Assembly (NCBI GenBank): GCA_023336205.1
Contig: JALQCR010000010.1
Location: 62,001 to 126,000 of the forward strand
Length of the DNA: 64,000 nt
Direction of reading: 5' to 3'
Source: Pseudanabaena sp. Salubria-1
Lineage (GTDB): Bacteria > Cyanobacteriota > Cyanobacteriia > Pseudanabaenales > Pseudanabaenaceae
The notes beneath the pieces are model-generated. The model made no database searches. It was not told where the DNA came from and saw only the letters and a list, made by a program, of their open reading frames with translations. Below, piece after piece: positions 15,794 to 25,606 of this stretch. A program made the position numbers and the translations under genes. Each line of letters starts with the position of its first letter. Position 1 is the first letter of the stretch.

Positions 15794-17362
15794 ATGTGGA
15801 AACCTCGATCTCCCAAATTTGTGATCCATGCTCTGCCCATCGCGATTCTGACTTTACCTTTAGTAAGCTTCTCAGCGATCGCACAAAGCAACTTTGGGCG
15901 TTCTGGAGAAGATGGCAATCGTGGTCGAGATGGACGTAATGGTCGAGATGGTCAAGACATCAAAATTGTTAGTGATGGTAAACCTGCTGCTTATAATCTC
16001 ACAGGGACAATAGGTGAAGATGCTGAAGATGGAACCATAGGGCGATCGGCTAGTAGTTGTGAGCAGCCTCGCAGGACTCAATTCTCTCTAATTGGTGCAT
16101 CTGGTGGTAGTGGCGGTGTCGGCGGTAATGGCGGTAATGGTGGTCGAGGCGGCAATGCAACTATTTTTTACACTGATATTGCCTCCCTCCAGATGATCGA
16201 AATTCGCAATAATGGTGGAAGAGGTGGACGCAATGGACTCGGTGCTCTTGGTGGAAAGGGTTGTGAATGCCAAGAGACTTCTTGGACAATTACGACCTGT
16301 ACTGCGGAAATTGAACGCAGACCAGCAAAGGATCCAAACGCTCCTTGGCAACATTATTCTAGAGAGTCGAGAGTTTGCTCAACATCAGGAGACAATTTTG
16401 GAGAAAACCTATTAACTAGCCTGTTAAGTAATGTTTTGTCATCATCAAAAGAGCCTAACAGCGACGGTAAGTGGATCTATCGCAGTAAAAAGGAACAATC
16501 AAGTAGTGCTTCTTATTCTTGTCAGAGTGGTCGCGATGGACTGACAAGTAATAACGGAATTGAAGGAAAGACTGGCTCCTATGGACAAATTACACTTGTA
16601 CCGCGTTTAGATATCCCTGTGGAGATTACAAGCGATCGCACACCATTAGGAAATGCGATCGGGAAAAAAGTGGGACTAATCAAAAACATTTGGGTTGAGA
16701 GAAGTGGCTTGACACGGTTACTACGTGCTAGTTCTGATGTTCCAGATAGATATACCTATCTCAAAGATACAGCACGACTTTTTTATCGATTTGATTGGGC
16801 AGCAAAAGAAACTCCTGTCGCGTTAGGAGTCGATCGCGTCGAAATTGGGGCGAAGGTAAATGTCCGCAATGAGAATGCCGAGCTTGAATACCAACTACCT
16901 GGGACATTGGAATATCAAGTTATACCTGAGAATAATCTTCAAGTGGTGAAGATTACTGGCGGGTTTAATCCAGATCGGGTTAGCTCTTTCCAATTGCAAA
17001 AAATCTCAGGTGTTGGCACTGACAATCTGTTAATCCTTAGCGATCGCGGCAATGTGCGCGAATTGCTCAAAGATACACAAATAGAAGTGGAATGTTTCAG
17101 TAAGCAATCGGCAACGGGTGTAGTCGCGGGAGATTATGTAAAACGGCGCAAAGTCACCTTTAAAATTCCGCCAAAACTAGAGCCTAGCGAGGGAGCAAAA
17201 GTTAATGGCAATACTTACACTTTGCCCGTTGGTCGTTATTGCTCACCTTGGCTAAAAGCTGATTACAATGCAGCCTATGGAATTGTGATCAATCAAACCA
17301 CCAAGAGCGGCGCAAAATATAATCAAAGTATCGACAAGGCTTTTGTCGTCGGGAAAAACTAA
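15794..17362 (+). CDS. Exported glycine-rich, collagen-like protein
   Basis: The protein has 522 residues. A signal peptide (ALPIAILTLPLVSFSAIAQ) is followed by collagen-like repeats (GEDGNRGRDGRNGRDGQD) and a Gly-rich stretch (GGSGGVGGNGGNGGRGG) separated by cysteine-containing segments. Residues ~280-515 are non-repetitive, possibly beta-rich, and lack a family I recognise. It is probably a surface or periplasmic protein. The stop overlaps the next ATG (TAATG), so it is coupled to a PD-(D/E)XK-like protein, an unusual pairing. Confidence 0.7.
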   Translation: MWKPRSPKFVIHALPIAILTLPLVSFSAIAQSNFGRSGEDGNRGRDGRNGRDGQDIKIVSDGKPAAYNLTGTIGEDAEDGTIGRSASSCEQPRRTQFSLIGASGGSGGVGGNGGNGGRGGNATIFYTDIASLQMIEIRNNGGRGGRNGLGALGGKGCECQETSWTITTCTAEIERRPAKDPNAPWQHYSRESRVCSTSGDNFGENLLTSLLSNVLSSSKEPNSDGKWIYRSKKEQSSSASYSCQSGRDGLTSNNGIEGKTGSYGQITLVPRLDIPVEITSDRTPLGNAIGKKVGLIKNIWVERSGLTRLLRASSDVPDRYTYLKDTARLFYRFDWAAKETPVALGVDRVEIGAKVNVRNENAELEYQLPGTLEYQVIPENNLQVVKITGGFNPDRVSSFQLQKISGVGTDNLLILSDRGNVRELLKDTQIEVECFSKQSATGVVAGDYVKRRKVTFKIPPKLEPSEGAKVNGNTYTLPVGRYCSPWLKADYNAAYGIVINQTTKSGAKYNQSIDKAFVVGKN

Positions 17363-18009
17363 TGGTTGTAAGTACAGGAATTACGGACGCGATTCATAGT
17401 TTGAACGATTTAAGCGATCGCTTCAATTTACGTCAAGCTGATAGCGACAATTTTTTTAGCGAATGGGAAGAAAACTTTCCAGAACTAACTAAGTTAGAAA
17501 CAGCAGGTGTTGCTAAGCTCAAACAGCGTTATGACTATCAAAGAATGGATGGGCTATTATTAGAAGGCACTATTCAAGTCGCTGTAGTATCTCCTTTGTT
17601 AGAGCTAGCAGGATTTCTCGATGCTCCATATCGGATGTATTCGCCCTACGGAATTATGTTAGAGCTTGATGATTCCGAGGAAATATTACGTGGCTTTATC
17701 GATATGCTCGTTATTCAACACAAACTCTGGATTTTAGTAGTCGAGTCTAAGCGCACGAGTATATCTGTGCTAGCAGCTATACCGCAGTTATTGGCTTATA
17801 TGTTGGCTAGTCCCAATGGGCAAAGTGCTAAGCCATCCTATGGTTTAGCGACCAATGGGGATGAATTTGTATTCCTGAAGCTAACCCATGATGATGCGCC
17901 TCAATATGATGTATCGCGCACTTTTTCCTTGTTTCCTAGACAACATGAACTCAGTAAAGTCCTGCAAATCCTCAAGCGATTGGGGCTAGCTGTACTGGAA
18001 GCCCTGTAA
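17362..18009 (+). CDS. PD-(D/E)XK nuclease-fold protein, HsdR N-terminal-like
   Basis: The protein has 215 residues. The nuclease core is visible in GFIDMLVIQHKLWILVVESKRTSISV: Asp in GFIDML and ESK as the E-x-K. YDYQRMDGLLLEGTIQVAVVSPLLELAGF resembles the N-terminal part of type I restriction subunits found alone in cyanobacteria. There is no helicase and no methylase nearby, so restriction is not implied. The function of such solitary proteins is unknown. Confidence 0.7.
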   Translation: MVVSTGITDAIHSLNDLSDRFNLRQADSDNFFSEWEENFPELTKLETAGVAKLKQRYDYQRMDGLLLEGTIQVAVVSPLLELAGFLDAPYRMYSPYGIMLELDDSEEILRGFIDMLVIQHKLWILVVESKRTSISVLAAIPQLLAYMLASPNGQSAKPSYGLATNGDEFVFLKLTHDDAPQYDVSRTFSLFPRQHELSKVLQILKRLGLAVLEAL

Positions 18010-18145
18010 ATGAATAATGGTTTTGGAGGATTGATGATCAGTAGAATTTACAGTGCTATAGGCACTATAAATCTTAAGTTGAGTATTTTTAAGGCCCCTT
18101 CTATGAGATTCTGGTATCAATATAGACTATGCATAACCTGCAAAA

Positions 18146-18841
18146 ATGCTTATGAGTTCGATTCGTGTTGTCCTAATTGAAGACCATGACCTGACCCGCA
18201 TGGGCATGAAGATCGCCTTGCAACAGCAGGGAGAGCTTGTGTTTGTTGGGGAAGCTGCCACGGGTGCAGAAGGTGTATCGCTAGTAAATAGCCAACATCC
18301 TGATGTAGCGATCGTTGATTTGGGCTTGCCTGATATGGATGGCGTAGAAGTAACTCGCCAAATCAAGGCGGCGGCTACTGATGCAGGACGTGCCACTAAA
18401 GTTTTAATTTTGACGCTGACCGATAGCCAAGAAACCGTATTAGCCGCTTTTGCCGCTGGAGCAGATTCCTACTGCATCAAAGATATTAGCTCCGAAAATC
18501 TAGTACAAGCGCTGAAGCTAACTGCCGAGGGCAACTCATGGATCGATCCTGCGATCGCAAGTATTGTCTTGCAGCAGGTACGTCGCCGTGAAGCAACCGT
18601 AGAAATTGATGCGGCTGAGGCAGACTACAAGCAAGTCCTTGCCGCTACGCCATTAACTGAGCGTGAGCTAGAAGTGCTATCTGAGATTGTCAATGGCAAT
18701 AGCAATGCCGAGATTGCTGAGCGCCTTTACATCACAGTGGGCACTGTCAAAACCCATGTACGCAATATTTTGAACAAGCTATGCGCTGATGATCGCACTC
18801 AAGCCGCCGTCCGCGCCCTCAGAGCAGGACTAGTTAAATAA
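18146..18841 (+). CDS. NarL/LuxR-family response regulator
   Basis: The protein has 231 residues: receiver domain (~6-125) plus LuxR-type helix-turn-helix (~168-228). The receiver has the acidic pair in LIEDHD, the phosphate-accepting Asp in AIVDLGLPDMDG, and Lys in CIKDIS. The output domain is LTERELEVLSEIVNGNSNAEIAERLYITVGTVKTHVRNILNKL. It resembles the cyanobacterial stress regulator group that includes Rre1 and Ycf29, but I am not sure of orthology. No histidine kinase is adjacent. The stop codon lies inside the arm of a long hairpin. Confidence 0.88.
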   Translation: MLMSSIRVVLIEDHDLTRMGMKIALQQQGELVFVGEAATGAEGVSLVNSQHPDVAIVDLGLPDMDGVEVTRQIKAAATDAGRATKVLILTLTDSQETVLAAFAAGADSYCIKDISSENLVQALKLTAEGNSWIDPAIASIVLQQVRRREATVEIDAAEADYKQVLAATPLTERELEVLSEIVNGNSNAEIAERLYITVGTVKTHVRNILNKLCADDRTQAAVRALRAGLVK

Positions 18842-18880
18842 AAGATAAGGCGGCGCATCGCGCCGCCTTATCTTTTATTT
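18836..18880 (+). terminator. 21-bp-arm hairpin with GC-ATC-GC tip after the response regulator
   Basis: Arms 18836-18856 and 18860-18880 are perfectly complementary around ATC. The arm end (CTTTTATTT) is T-rich, so it may work as a terminator. The response-regulator stop codon (18839-18841) is part of the left arm. Confidence 0.7.
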
Positions 18881-18947
18881 ATAAAAATTTATCTTAATTA
18901 AACCATTCAGGTTTTATATATGGATGTATAGATTTCAAGGTGCATCC

Positions 18948-20822
18948 ATGATCTTCTCGCTTTTGAGTGGTGTTGCCAGAGTATTAAATTTCGTTTCGGC
19001 TAAGTTAACAGACTTAGCCAATTTAATATCAAGGCGATCGCAGTCAAGCAAATACCCGCTGTTGCCTCAGAATGATCCCGCAACTACTCAGCGTCAAGCA
19101 TCTCTAAATCAATCTAGGCAACTCTATCAATATAACTACACCTATATTGAGTCATTGCCAATGGTGGAGAAGGTTCCCAAGAATGAGAGGTTTTCTCTAT
19201 CTTGGGGATTATTAGTTGGGAAGGTAGTGGTCAAAGTTTTGTTAAATGATCGAGCTAATCCTTCGGCATTCATTGACAAAGAGAAATCTAAAGCACAACA
19301 ACTAGACTTCTCAAAACGTTTGCTTGAAGCTAGCATGTCTCAGGCTGAAAATGCATTAATAGAACTATTGTCCGAATTGCCGACAATTCTTGAAGATGAG
19401 CCAATTGATTTAGAAGGGACAAACATTCAAGAATACAACAATCTTTTTTGGATTATTCCTCTGCCTGCAATCAGCCAAAATTTTAAGAGCAATTCAGAAT
19501 TTGCAAGGTTGCGCGTTGCTGGTTTTAATCCTCTAGTGATTCAAAAAGTTAGGGCTTTGGATGCCAAATTCCCCTTGACTGAGGCGCAATTCCAGAAGGT
19601 TTTGGCTGGTGATTCTTTAGCTGCGGCAGGTGCAGAAGGGCGTTTGTATTTGGCTGATTATGTAGAACTAACCGCGATCGCAGGCGGCACTTTTCCTAAA
19701 TCAGAGCAGAAATACATCAATGCACCTTTAGCTCTATTTGCGATCCCTAAAGGGAAAAAGAGCCTGTCTCCGATCGCCATTCAACTAGGACAAGATCCGA
19801 ATACTAATCCCATCTTTGTCTGTCAAGCTGGTGATGAGCCAAACTGGATGCTAGCGAAAACTGTTGTCCAAATTGCCGATGCTAATTACCATGAACTAAT
19901 TAGTCATTTGGGTAGAACTCATCTATTTATCGAGCCTTTTGCGATCGCTACTAATCGCCAACTCGCCAGTAATCATCCTCTATATGTTTTACTAAAGCCA
20001 CATTTTCAAGGGACTTTAGCGATTAATGATGCGGCTCAGTCAGGACTGATTAATGCAGGTGGAACCATTGATAGTCTATTAGCAGGCACGATTACTTCGT
20101 CTCGCGCACTTTCAGTTCAGGGTGTAAAAACCTATAACTTTGATGAGGCGATATTGCCTGTAGCTTTGAAGAAGCGAGGCGTTGATGATCCAAACCTATT
20201 GCCAGACTATCCCTATCGCGATGATGCTTTGTTAGTTTGGGATGCTATTTCGACTTGGGTTAAGAGCTATCTATCGATCTATTACTTCAATGACAATGAT
20301 GTGATTAGAGATTCGGAACTGCAAGCTTGGGCACAGGAAATCATTTCTGACTATGGTGGTCGCGTAACTAGTTTCGGACAGGGTGGACAGATTCGCTCTT
20401 TTGATTATTTAGTCAATGCTGTAACTCTACTAATCTTTACTGGTAGTGCTCAACATGCGGCGGTGAACTTCCCCCAAGGCGACTTGATGGTTTACGCTCC
20501 CGCATTTCCTCTAGCAGGATATACCCCTGCACCAACTTCAACCACAGGTGCAAGCGAGGCAGATTTCTTTGCAATGTTGCCTCCAATCGATCAGGCTAAG
20601 AGTCAATTGACGATGACCTATATTCTTGGTTCGGTCTATTACACGACCTTGGGTGAGTATGGGCCTAGTTATTTCAATGACGATCGCATTCAGCAACCCT
20701 TAATCGATTTCCAAGATCATTTAAAAGCGATCGAGTCTACAATCAAGTCTCGTAATGAAAAACGAGTTACGGACTATAACTATTTGAGACCATCACGGAT
20801 TCCTCAAAGTATTAATATCTAA
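18948..20822 (+). CDS. Lipoxygenase
   Basis: Lipoxygenases add dioxygen to polyunsaturated fatty acids. This protein (about 624 residues) has the complete iron-ligand signature H-x4-H-x4-H-x17-H-x8-H in HELISHLGRTH...H...H (approximate residues 318-356), a later histidine in GSAQHAAVNFPQG, and isoleucine as the last residue, matching the C-terminal iron ligand. Residues around 215-250 (AEGRLYLADYVEL) and DDALLVWDAI are also family landmarks. There is no PLAT domain, typical of bacterial forms. ATG 18948 is chosen because AAGGTG lies upstream; ATG 18924 is the alternative. Flanking genes are unrelated. Confidence 0.9.
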   Translation: MIFSLLSGVARVLNFVSAKLTDLANLISRRSQSSKYPLLPQNDPATTQRQASLNQSRQLYQYNYTYIESLPMVEKVPKNERFSLSWGLLVGKVVVKVLLNDRANPSAFIDKEKSKAQQLDFSKRLLEASMSQAENALIELLSELPTILEDEPIDLEGTNIQEYNNLFWIIPLPAISQNFKSNSEFARLRVAGFNPLVIQKVRALDAKFPLTEAQFQKVLAGDSLAAAGAEGRLYLADYVELTAIAGGTFPKSEQKYINAPLALFAIPKGKKSLSPIAIQLGQDPNTNPIFVCQAGDEPNWMLAKTVVQIADANYHELISHLGRTHLFIEPFAIATNRQLASNHPLYVLLKPHFQGTLAINDAAQSGLINAGGTIDSLLAGTITSSRALSVQGVKTYNFDEAILPVALKKRGVDDPNLLPDYPYRDDALLVWDAISTWVKSYLSIYYFNDNDVIRDSELQAWAQEIISDYGGRVTSFGQGGQIRSFDYLVNAVTLLIFTGSAQHAAVNFPQGDLMVYAPAFPLAGYTPAPTSTTGASEADFFAMLPPIDQAKSQLTMTYILGSVYYTTLGEYGPSYFNDDRIQQPLIDFQDHLKAIESTIKSRNEKRVTDYNYLRPSRIPQSINI

Positions 20823-20872
20823 AATCTGAACCAGAATAAATTTTTTGAAAGTTTTATTCTGGTTCAGATTTT
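20821..20872 (+). terminator. 20-bp-arm hairpin after lipoxygenase
   Basis: Arms 20821-20840 and 20853-20872 are exactly complementary, with a 12-nt loop. The left arm starts at the lipoxygenase stop codon, and the right arm ends TTTT. Probably a terminator. Confidence 0.7.
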
Positions 20873-20923
20873 AGTAAAAAGCGTTGTAGCAACGTGATAT
20901 ATACCTAAAACTGAGAGGCTTCA

Positions 20924-22174
20924 ATGATAGAAAAGCTCAGCAAAAAACGCTATTCCACAAACCTGTTTGATATCACGCAGGATATTATTGGTGCACTGCC
21001 ACTGAAATTGGTTGAGCAATGGTTGAGCAGCGAACAAACCTATGAGGATGCGTTACAAATACTTGAGAGTCACAAAGTCCAAGGATATAGTGTATCTTCT
21101 GACTCAGTTGGACTAACTAAGCTGACTCAGCAAAAGGGATTATTAGAGATTCTGGCTATCATCAACCAACCGAAAAAGATTTTACATGGCTATGGGAAAG
21201 CGATCGGAGGAGAAAGTGTAGGGATTTGGGCTGCGGACAATACACAGATGTTCTATCCAGATTCTCTTAGTGCATCTACCCTTGTTTCCACACTCCTAAC
21301 GATCCAAGATGCGATCGCTAAGAGTTGTCAAATCAAAATTGGGATTGGGGCTCATTATGGTAATTTCTATTCGATTAGTGGTGGTTTGTATGGAGCAGAA
21401 GCAGATGAGATCGAAGAAATTGCGGAGAATCATACCTGTGGTGGAGAGATCTTAATCAGTCAAGCGATATGCGATCGCCTACCATCAAATCACAACTTCA
21501 CTATTGAGAAATGCGATGATTTAAATCCGACAATTGGTAATATTTATCGAGTATTAGATGGCATGAGATTATCAGGATTACAGCCAATCGATCAACGTTA
21601 CCCAATTCCCTATTCTGAAGATTTTTATGCTGATCTATTGGAATATGAAACTCGATTAACCGACCAAGATTTTGCTCATGTCTTGGTAGATAAGTATATC
21701 CAAAATAAAGTAGTAGTATTGATCGAGAGTAAAAATGAAGTAGTGGAAACCCATGAAGTTTCCATGTTTAATCAGCTCTCATTCTCAGCTTTAATGAAAG
21801 ATATCGGCTTGCGACTGCTAGACAAAAAATCTGTCGCGGAAATCAAAGTGCTTAGCTCATTGGGGATTTATGCTTTCGATGATGCGATCGCGGCGGTAAA
21901 CTTTGCCCAAGCATTTCGCCAAGAGTTAGCAAAACAAGATATCACTTGTCGGATAGGAATTGATCGCGGTGAAGTTCTTATTTTTAATCTACCATTCGGC
22001 ACTAGAGATATAGCGGGAATGCCTGTTAATGTAGCTTCCAAAATGGCTCAAGACAAAGGTAAATTTGGCAAGCTATATTTGAGTGCATCAATGCGGGATC
22101 TAGTAGATGTGAGTGGATTTAACGAAATTAAGTACATTGTTTCTGGAGTAGAGATTACTTCCTATGAAGGATAA
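20924..22174 (+). CDS. Protein with two cyclase-homology-like domains
   Basis: The protein has 416 residues. The middle (~70-210) and end (~280-410) resemble nucleotide-cyclase domains: IKIGIGAHYGNFYSISGGLYGAEADEIEEIAENHTCGGEILIS and CRIGIDRGEVLIFNLPFGTRDIAGMPVNVASKMAQDKGKFGKLYLS. The first has a serine-rich SDSVGLTKL where catalytic aspartates are expected, and the second is weaker there, so cyclase activity is doubtful. It overlaps the TPM gene by 11 nt, so the two probably act together. ATG 20924 has GAGAGG upstream. Confidence 0.65.
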   Translation: MIEKLSKKRYSTNLFDITQDIIGALPLKLVEQWLSSEQTYEDALQILESHKVQGYSVSSDSVGLTKLTQQKGLLEILAIINQPKKILHGYGKAIGGESVGIWAADNTQMFYPDSLSASTLVSTLLTIQDAIAKSCQIKIGIGAHYGNFYSISGGLYGAEADEIEEIAENHTCGGEILISQAICDRLPSNHNFTIEKCDDLNPTIGNIYRVLDGMRLSGLQPIDQRYPIPYSEDFYADLLEYETRLTDQDFAHVLVDKYIQNKVVVLIESKNEVVETHEVSMFNQLSFSALMKDIGLRLLDKKSVAEIKVLSSLGIYAFDDAIAAVNFAQAFRQELAKQDITCRIGIDRGEVLIFNLPFGTRDIAGMPVNVASKMAQDKGKFGKLYLSASMRDLVDVSGFNEIKYIVSGVEITSYEG

Positions 22175-23858
22175 TTTAACCAAAATCTTCTGTGTAATAT
22201 TTTTGCTATGGGCAATCCTTTTGCCTATCGCTCCTCTCCAGGCAAGCCCCATTAGTGATATTCCAAATCCCAGAAGAGTAAATGGCACTTGGGTCAGTGA
22301 TGTCGCCAATATTCTGAGTGCTGATACCGAAGCCCATCTCAATCAACGAATTTCGCAGTTAGTATCGAATAACGGTTCAGAAATCGCTGTGGTGACCTTG
22401 CCAGATACTACTCCAGCAAACACAGTCAAAGCATATGCCACGGAGTTGTTTAATACTTGGGGAATTGGTAAACGTGGATTTGATAATGGGGTGTTATTTC
22501 TGGTCGCGGTCAAGGAACGACGAATTGAGATAGAAACTGGGCGCGGTATTTCTCCCTATATCAGAGATCGCCAAGTCAAGCAAATTATCGAAGAGATGAT
22601 TACTCCAGAGTTTAAGCGTCAGAACTACGATCGCGGGATTATTAATGGCGTGGAGGAAATCGCAGGACGTTTAGAGAAAATTAATTTTTATCCTTTCCCA
22701 TTTGCCCCGATTTACAGCGGCATCGGACTGGTGGGCATAGCGATCGCTATCAGTGGCATGATATTGATCGTTATCAAAATTAGAGAATGCAGACAAACAT
22801 TACCTATTGCAAAACAGCAATTCCCAACTTCTATTGTTTTTCAGCTACATATTCCTCAATTGACAGAATTTACCAGTGTAGGAATGTTGTTACTGGTATT
22901 TGGGCTGGTTGGGCTTACCGTTAGCATTAATGCATGGGTATTGTCGCAGGAGACTTTGACTAGCTTATTTATTCAGCCAATTAATCAGTTTTTAGCCATG
23001 ATCTTGATTAACTCGATCGTCGCTTTTGCATCTATTTATATTTGGTTGAGTATTGAAAAATTTTGGCTAGCTCAATTGACTGACATTTTCCAAACTCCAA
23101 TTCAGCTCTATGAAACAAGTGGCTTTGGGTTAGAATTATTCAGAAATTCTGGGTTAATTCTTGTTTTTCATTTTCCTGTTCTTGCTGTGTTGTGGCTAAT
23201 CATCAGTACTTCGATTTTGTTAACCATTCCTAGTCACTTGTTATTTGCACTGACAAGCTTGCTTTTGGCGACGGGATATCAATTTCTATGGCTGTACTTA
23301 GTTAATGACATGTACATTGACAGGAGCTTAGCCAGAGAGAAGTATTTTTGTCAAAACTGCCGACATCCTGTTCAGAATCTAGCCGCAGATATAATTAATC
23401 AGTACTTGACCAAGCCAGAGTTAAAGGCGATTGAGTTAGGCAATGCCACTTACACAGGATATTCTTGCGATCGCTGTTATCCTCAAACTCGCGATCGTCA
23501 ACTTATTTATTGTCAGCCCAATATTTTAAACGAAGATGCAGTTTGCCCTAAATGTAGCTATCCAACTTTGATTGGTGCAGAACTAAACCAATCTCGCAAG
23601 TCTAAGAAGTTTCCCAAAAAAGCTTCTAAAGATGCAATTAGCATACTTCAATGCCAAAACTGTTTCCGTGAGGAACCAGTTTATCCCTTTATTCCTAAAC
23701 CTGTTAGCTATGCTAGTAGCTCAGATTATTACAGTTCTAGCGATAGTTCTAGCGATAGTTCCAGTAATTATGATTCCTATGATTATGGAAGCTCTTCCTC
23801 TAGCAGTGACTTTGGTGGCGGCAGTAGTGATGGTGGCGGAGCTGGCGGTGATTGGTAA
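22164..23858 (+). CDS. TPM-domain membrane protein with zinc-ribbon-like segments
   Basis: The protein has 564 residues. A signal peptide (FCVIFLLWAILLPIAPLQA) is followed by a TPM domain (~40-170) with WVSDVANILSADTEAHLN, IAVVTLPDT, NGVLFLVAVKERRIEIETGRG. Several membrane segments (~185-415) and a cytoplasmic-looking part with paired cysteines (CQNCRHP, CDRCYP, CPKCSYP, CQNCF) follow. It ends in a Ser/Asp-rich and GGGSSDGGGAGGDW tail typical of TPM proteins. TPM domains can be acid phosphatases (PSII repair TLP18.3); here the role is not established. Confidence 0.8.
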   Translation: MKDNLTKIFCVIFLLWAILLPIAPLQASPISDIPNPRRVNGTWVSDVANILSADTEAHLNQRISQLVSNNGSEIAVVTLPDTTPANTVKAYATELFNTWGIGKRGFDNGVLFLVAVKERRIEIETGRGISPYIRDRQVKQIIEEMITPEFKRQNYDRGIINGVEEIAGRLEKINFYPFPFAPIYSGIGLVGIAIAISGMILIVIKIRECRQTLPIAKQQFPTSIVFQLHIPQLTEFTSVGMLLLVFGLVGLTVSINAWVLSQETLTSLFIQPINQFLAMILINSIVAFASIYIWLSIEKFWLAQLTDIFQTPIQLYETSGFGLELFRNSGLILVFHFPVLAVLWLIISTSILLTIPSHLLFALTSLLLATGYQFLWLYLVNDMYIDRSLAREKYFCQNCRHPVQNLAADIINQYLTKPELKAIELGNATYTGYSCDRCYPQTRDRQLIYCQPNILNEDAVCPKCSYPTLIGAELNQSRKSKKFPKKASKDAISILQCQNCFREEPVYPFIPKPVSYASSSDYYSSSDSSSDSSSNYDSYDYGSSSSSSDFGGGSSDGGGAGGDW

Positions 23859-25397
23859 TTATACGGTAAGGCGGTGTTTAACATAAATGGCAATGCTGCT
23901 AATACAAAGCAACGGTGTCAACCAATCACCCCACATTACATATAGAGTTTTTGTGTCTCTTAAATAAACTGTTTCCATATGGGTTTCGTAAGTGTTTATA
24001 TCTGAGAGCCAAATCGTGCGTCCATTCGGATCAACGAAGCCAGAATAGCCAGTATTAGTAGCTCTAACTGCCCAGCGATCGCTTTCAATAGCTCTTGCCA
24101 CATCTTGAGCATGGTGTTGCGCAGACATATAAGAAGCAAAGTGGGAATTATTGGAAGCCGATAAAATTAATCTACCACCTGCGGCGGCTTGGAAACGGAA
24201 AGTTGCTGGATAAGCAGATTCATAGCAAATGCCTACGATGAAACGTCCCCAAGGTGTATCAACGAGTTGTTCGCTCGAACCCGCATCGACCTCGCCTCTA
24301 AGCGGAGATAAACGTCTAATCAGATTTCCTAAAAGTGGCTTAAAGGGAATATATTCGCCCACTGGGACAAGCCTCACTTTGTCATATTGACCGAGAATCT
24401 TATCTGAGCCATCAATCAGAAATAAACTATTGGTATAGTTATTCGGATCTTCAGCATTAGGATTGCGAGTTGTGCCAAAACCTCCCAGCCAGACTGGAAC
24501 GCGATATTTCTTTACAGCGAGATCAAAAGGTTCGCGACGTGCATCATAGTTAGGATAGAGAAAAGAAATCGCAGTTTCAGGGGTGACAATCATTTCCGCC
24601 CCTAACTGAGCTAGTTTTTCATAGCCATTAGTGTAGTTATTAACAGCTATTTCCCATCCCTTTGGTTTAACAGTCAGAGCATTGGGGAAATTTCCCTGAA
24701 TGATTCCTGATTTGATTGCTTGTCCATTGCCACTAGCCATGCGATCGCCTTGCATTTCCCACACACCATAACCCGCGATCGCAATTAACAAAGAAATCGC
24801 GGCGATCGCGTAGCGTCGTCTTTCCGACCAAGTTCTATGCAAAAGAATTTCTGCAAATAATCCATTAATTGCCACAATCGCCGTAGTCATGGTCTGCTGT
24901 CCAGAGATACGGCTAATTTGAAGCAACAGCAAATCATGGGGACTTTGGGTAAACCCCAGCGCCGTCCAGTAAAGTGGCCCCCAACTCCACACAATTTCTA
25001 GACCACTAAACATCGCACAAGCAATAATTACCCGACTAGCTACATTGAGCTTCTGCGTGAACAATGACATTCCCGCAGCCCATAAGCCCGACAATACCGC
25101 ACCCCACGCCGTAATCAGCAACCAAACCAATGTGGCGATCCAAAAACTCGTCCACCAAGGCACGCCCATCCATTCCATTGGATGCACCGTCGTAATCCAA
25201 AATAACGCCATACCGTGATAGCAAAATCCCCACATCGCTCCCATCGCGATCGCGTCTTTGACTTTCAGCTTTTGGGCAAGCATCCAAAGAGGAATCAAAG
25301 CGATCCATGCTAGCCACCATTGACTAAATGGGTCAGGGGTGAGTCCCATGAGTACACCACCTAGAGCGGCAAACAGGAGATTTTGCAAGTTTCGCAT
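23859..25397 (-). CDS. lnt: Apolipoprotein N-acyltransferase
   Basis: Lnt transfers an acyl chain to the N-terminal cysteine of lipoproteins at the periplasmic face of the inner membrane. The 512 residues contain an N-terminal half with about 6 membrane segments and a C-terminal nitrilase domain (~230-480). The catalytic triad is visible: Glu in MIVTPETAI, Lys in YDKVRLVPVGEY, Cys in VGICYESAYP. The length is typical. Its stop lies directly against the stop of the convergent TPM gene, with no gap. ATG at 25397. Confidence 0.95.
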   Translation of the reverse strand: MRNLQNLLFAALGGVLMGLTPDPFSQWWLAWIALIPLWMLAQKLKVKDAIAMGAMWGFCYHGMALFWITTVHPMEWMGVPWWTSFWIATLVWLLITAWGAVLSGLWAAGMSLFTQKLNVASRVIIACAMFSGLEIVWSWGPLYWTALGFTQSPHDLLLLQISRISGQQTMTTAIVAINGLFAEILLHRTWSERRRYAIAAISLLIAIAGYGVWEMQGDRMASGNGQAIKSGIIQGNFPNALTVKPKGWEIAVNNYTNGYEKLAQLGAEMIVTPETAISFLYPNYDARREPFDLAVKKYRVPVWLGGFGTTRNPNAEDPNNYTNSLFLIDGSDKILGQYDKVRLVPVGEYIPFKPLLGNLIRRLSPLRGEVDAGSSEQLVDTPWGRFIVGICYESAYPATFRFQAAAGGRLILSASNNSHFASYMSAQHHAQDVARAIESDRWAVRATNTGYSGFVDPNGRTIWLSDINTYETHMETVYLRDTKTLYVMWGDWLTPLLCISSIAIYVKHRLTV

Positions 25398-25606
25398 AGC
25401 AGAGCTAAATAGTCTTTGTAATATGATTATGATGTTGTCAGCGAGTATGGCAAAAAACTATGGTTGCTGAACTAAAATCTAGCACAAAAGATCTTTAACA
25501 CTGACTAAGCTCAGTGGGTATTGGAGACAGGCAAGCAGCTACAAGCTAGAGATTTTGAAGCCCATTGACCTAGATAATTTACAGCGCTTTGCGCTCAAAC
25601 CCAAAC

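Noticed and set aside
17362..18009. Type I restriction system
   Set aside because: Only an N-terminal-like nuclease domain is present; no helicase, specificity or methylase gene is near.
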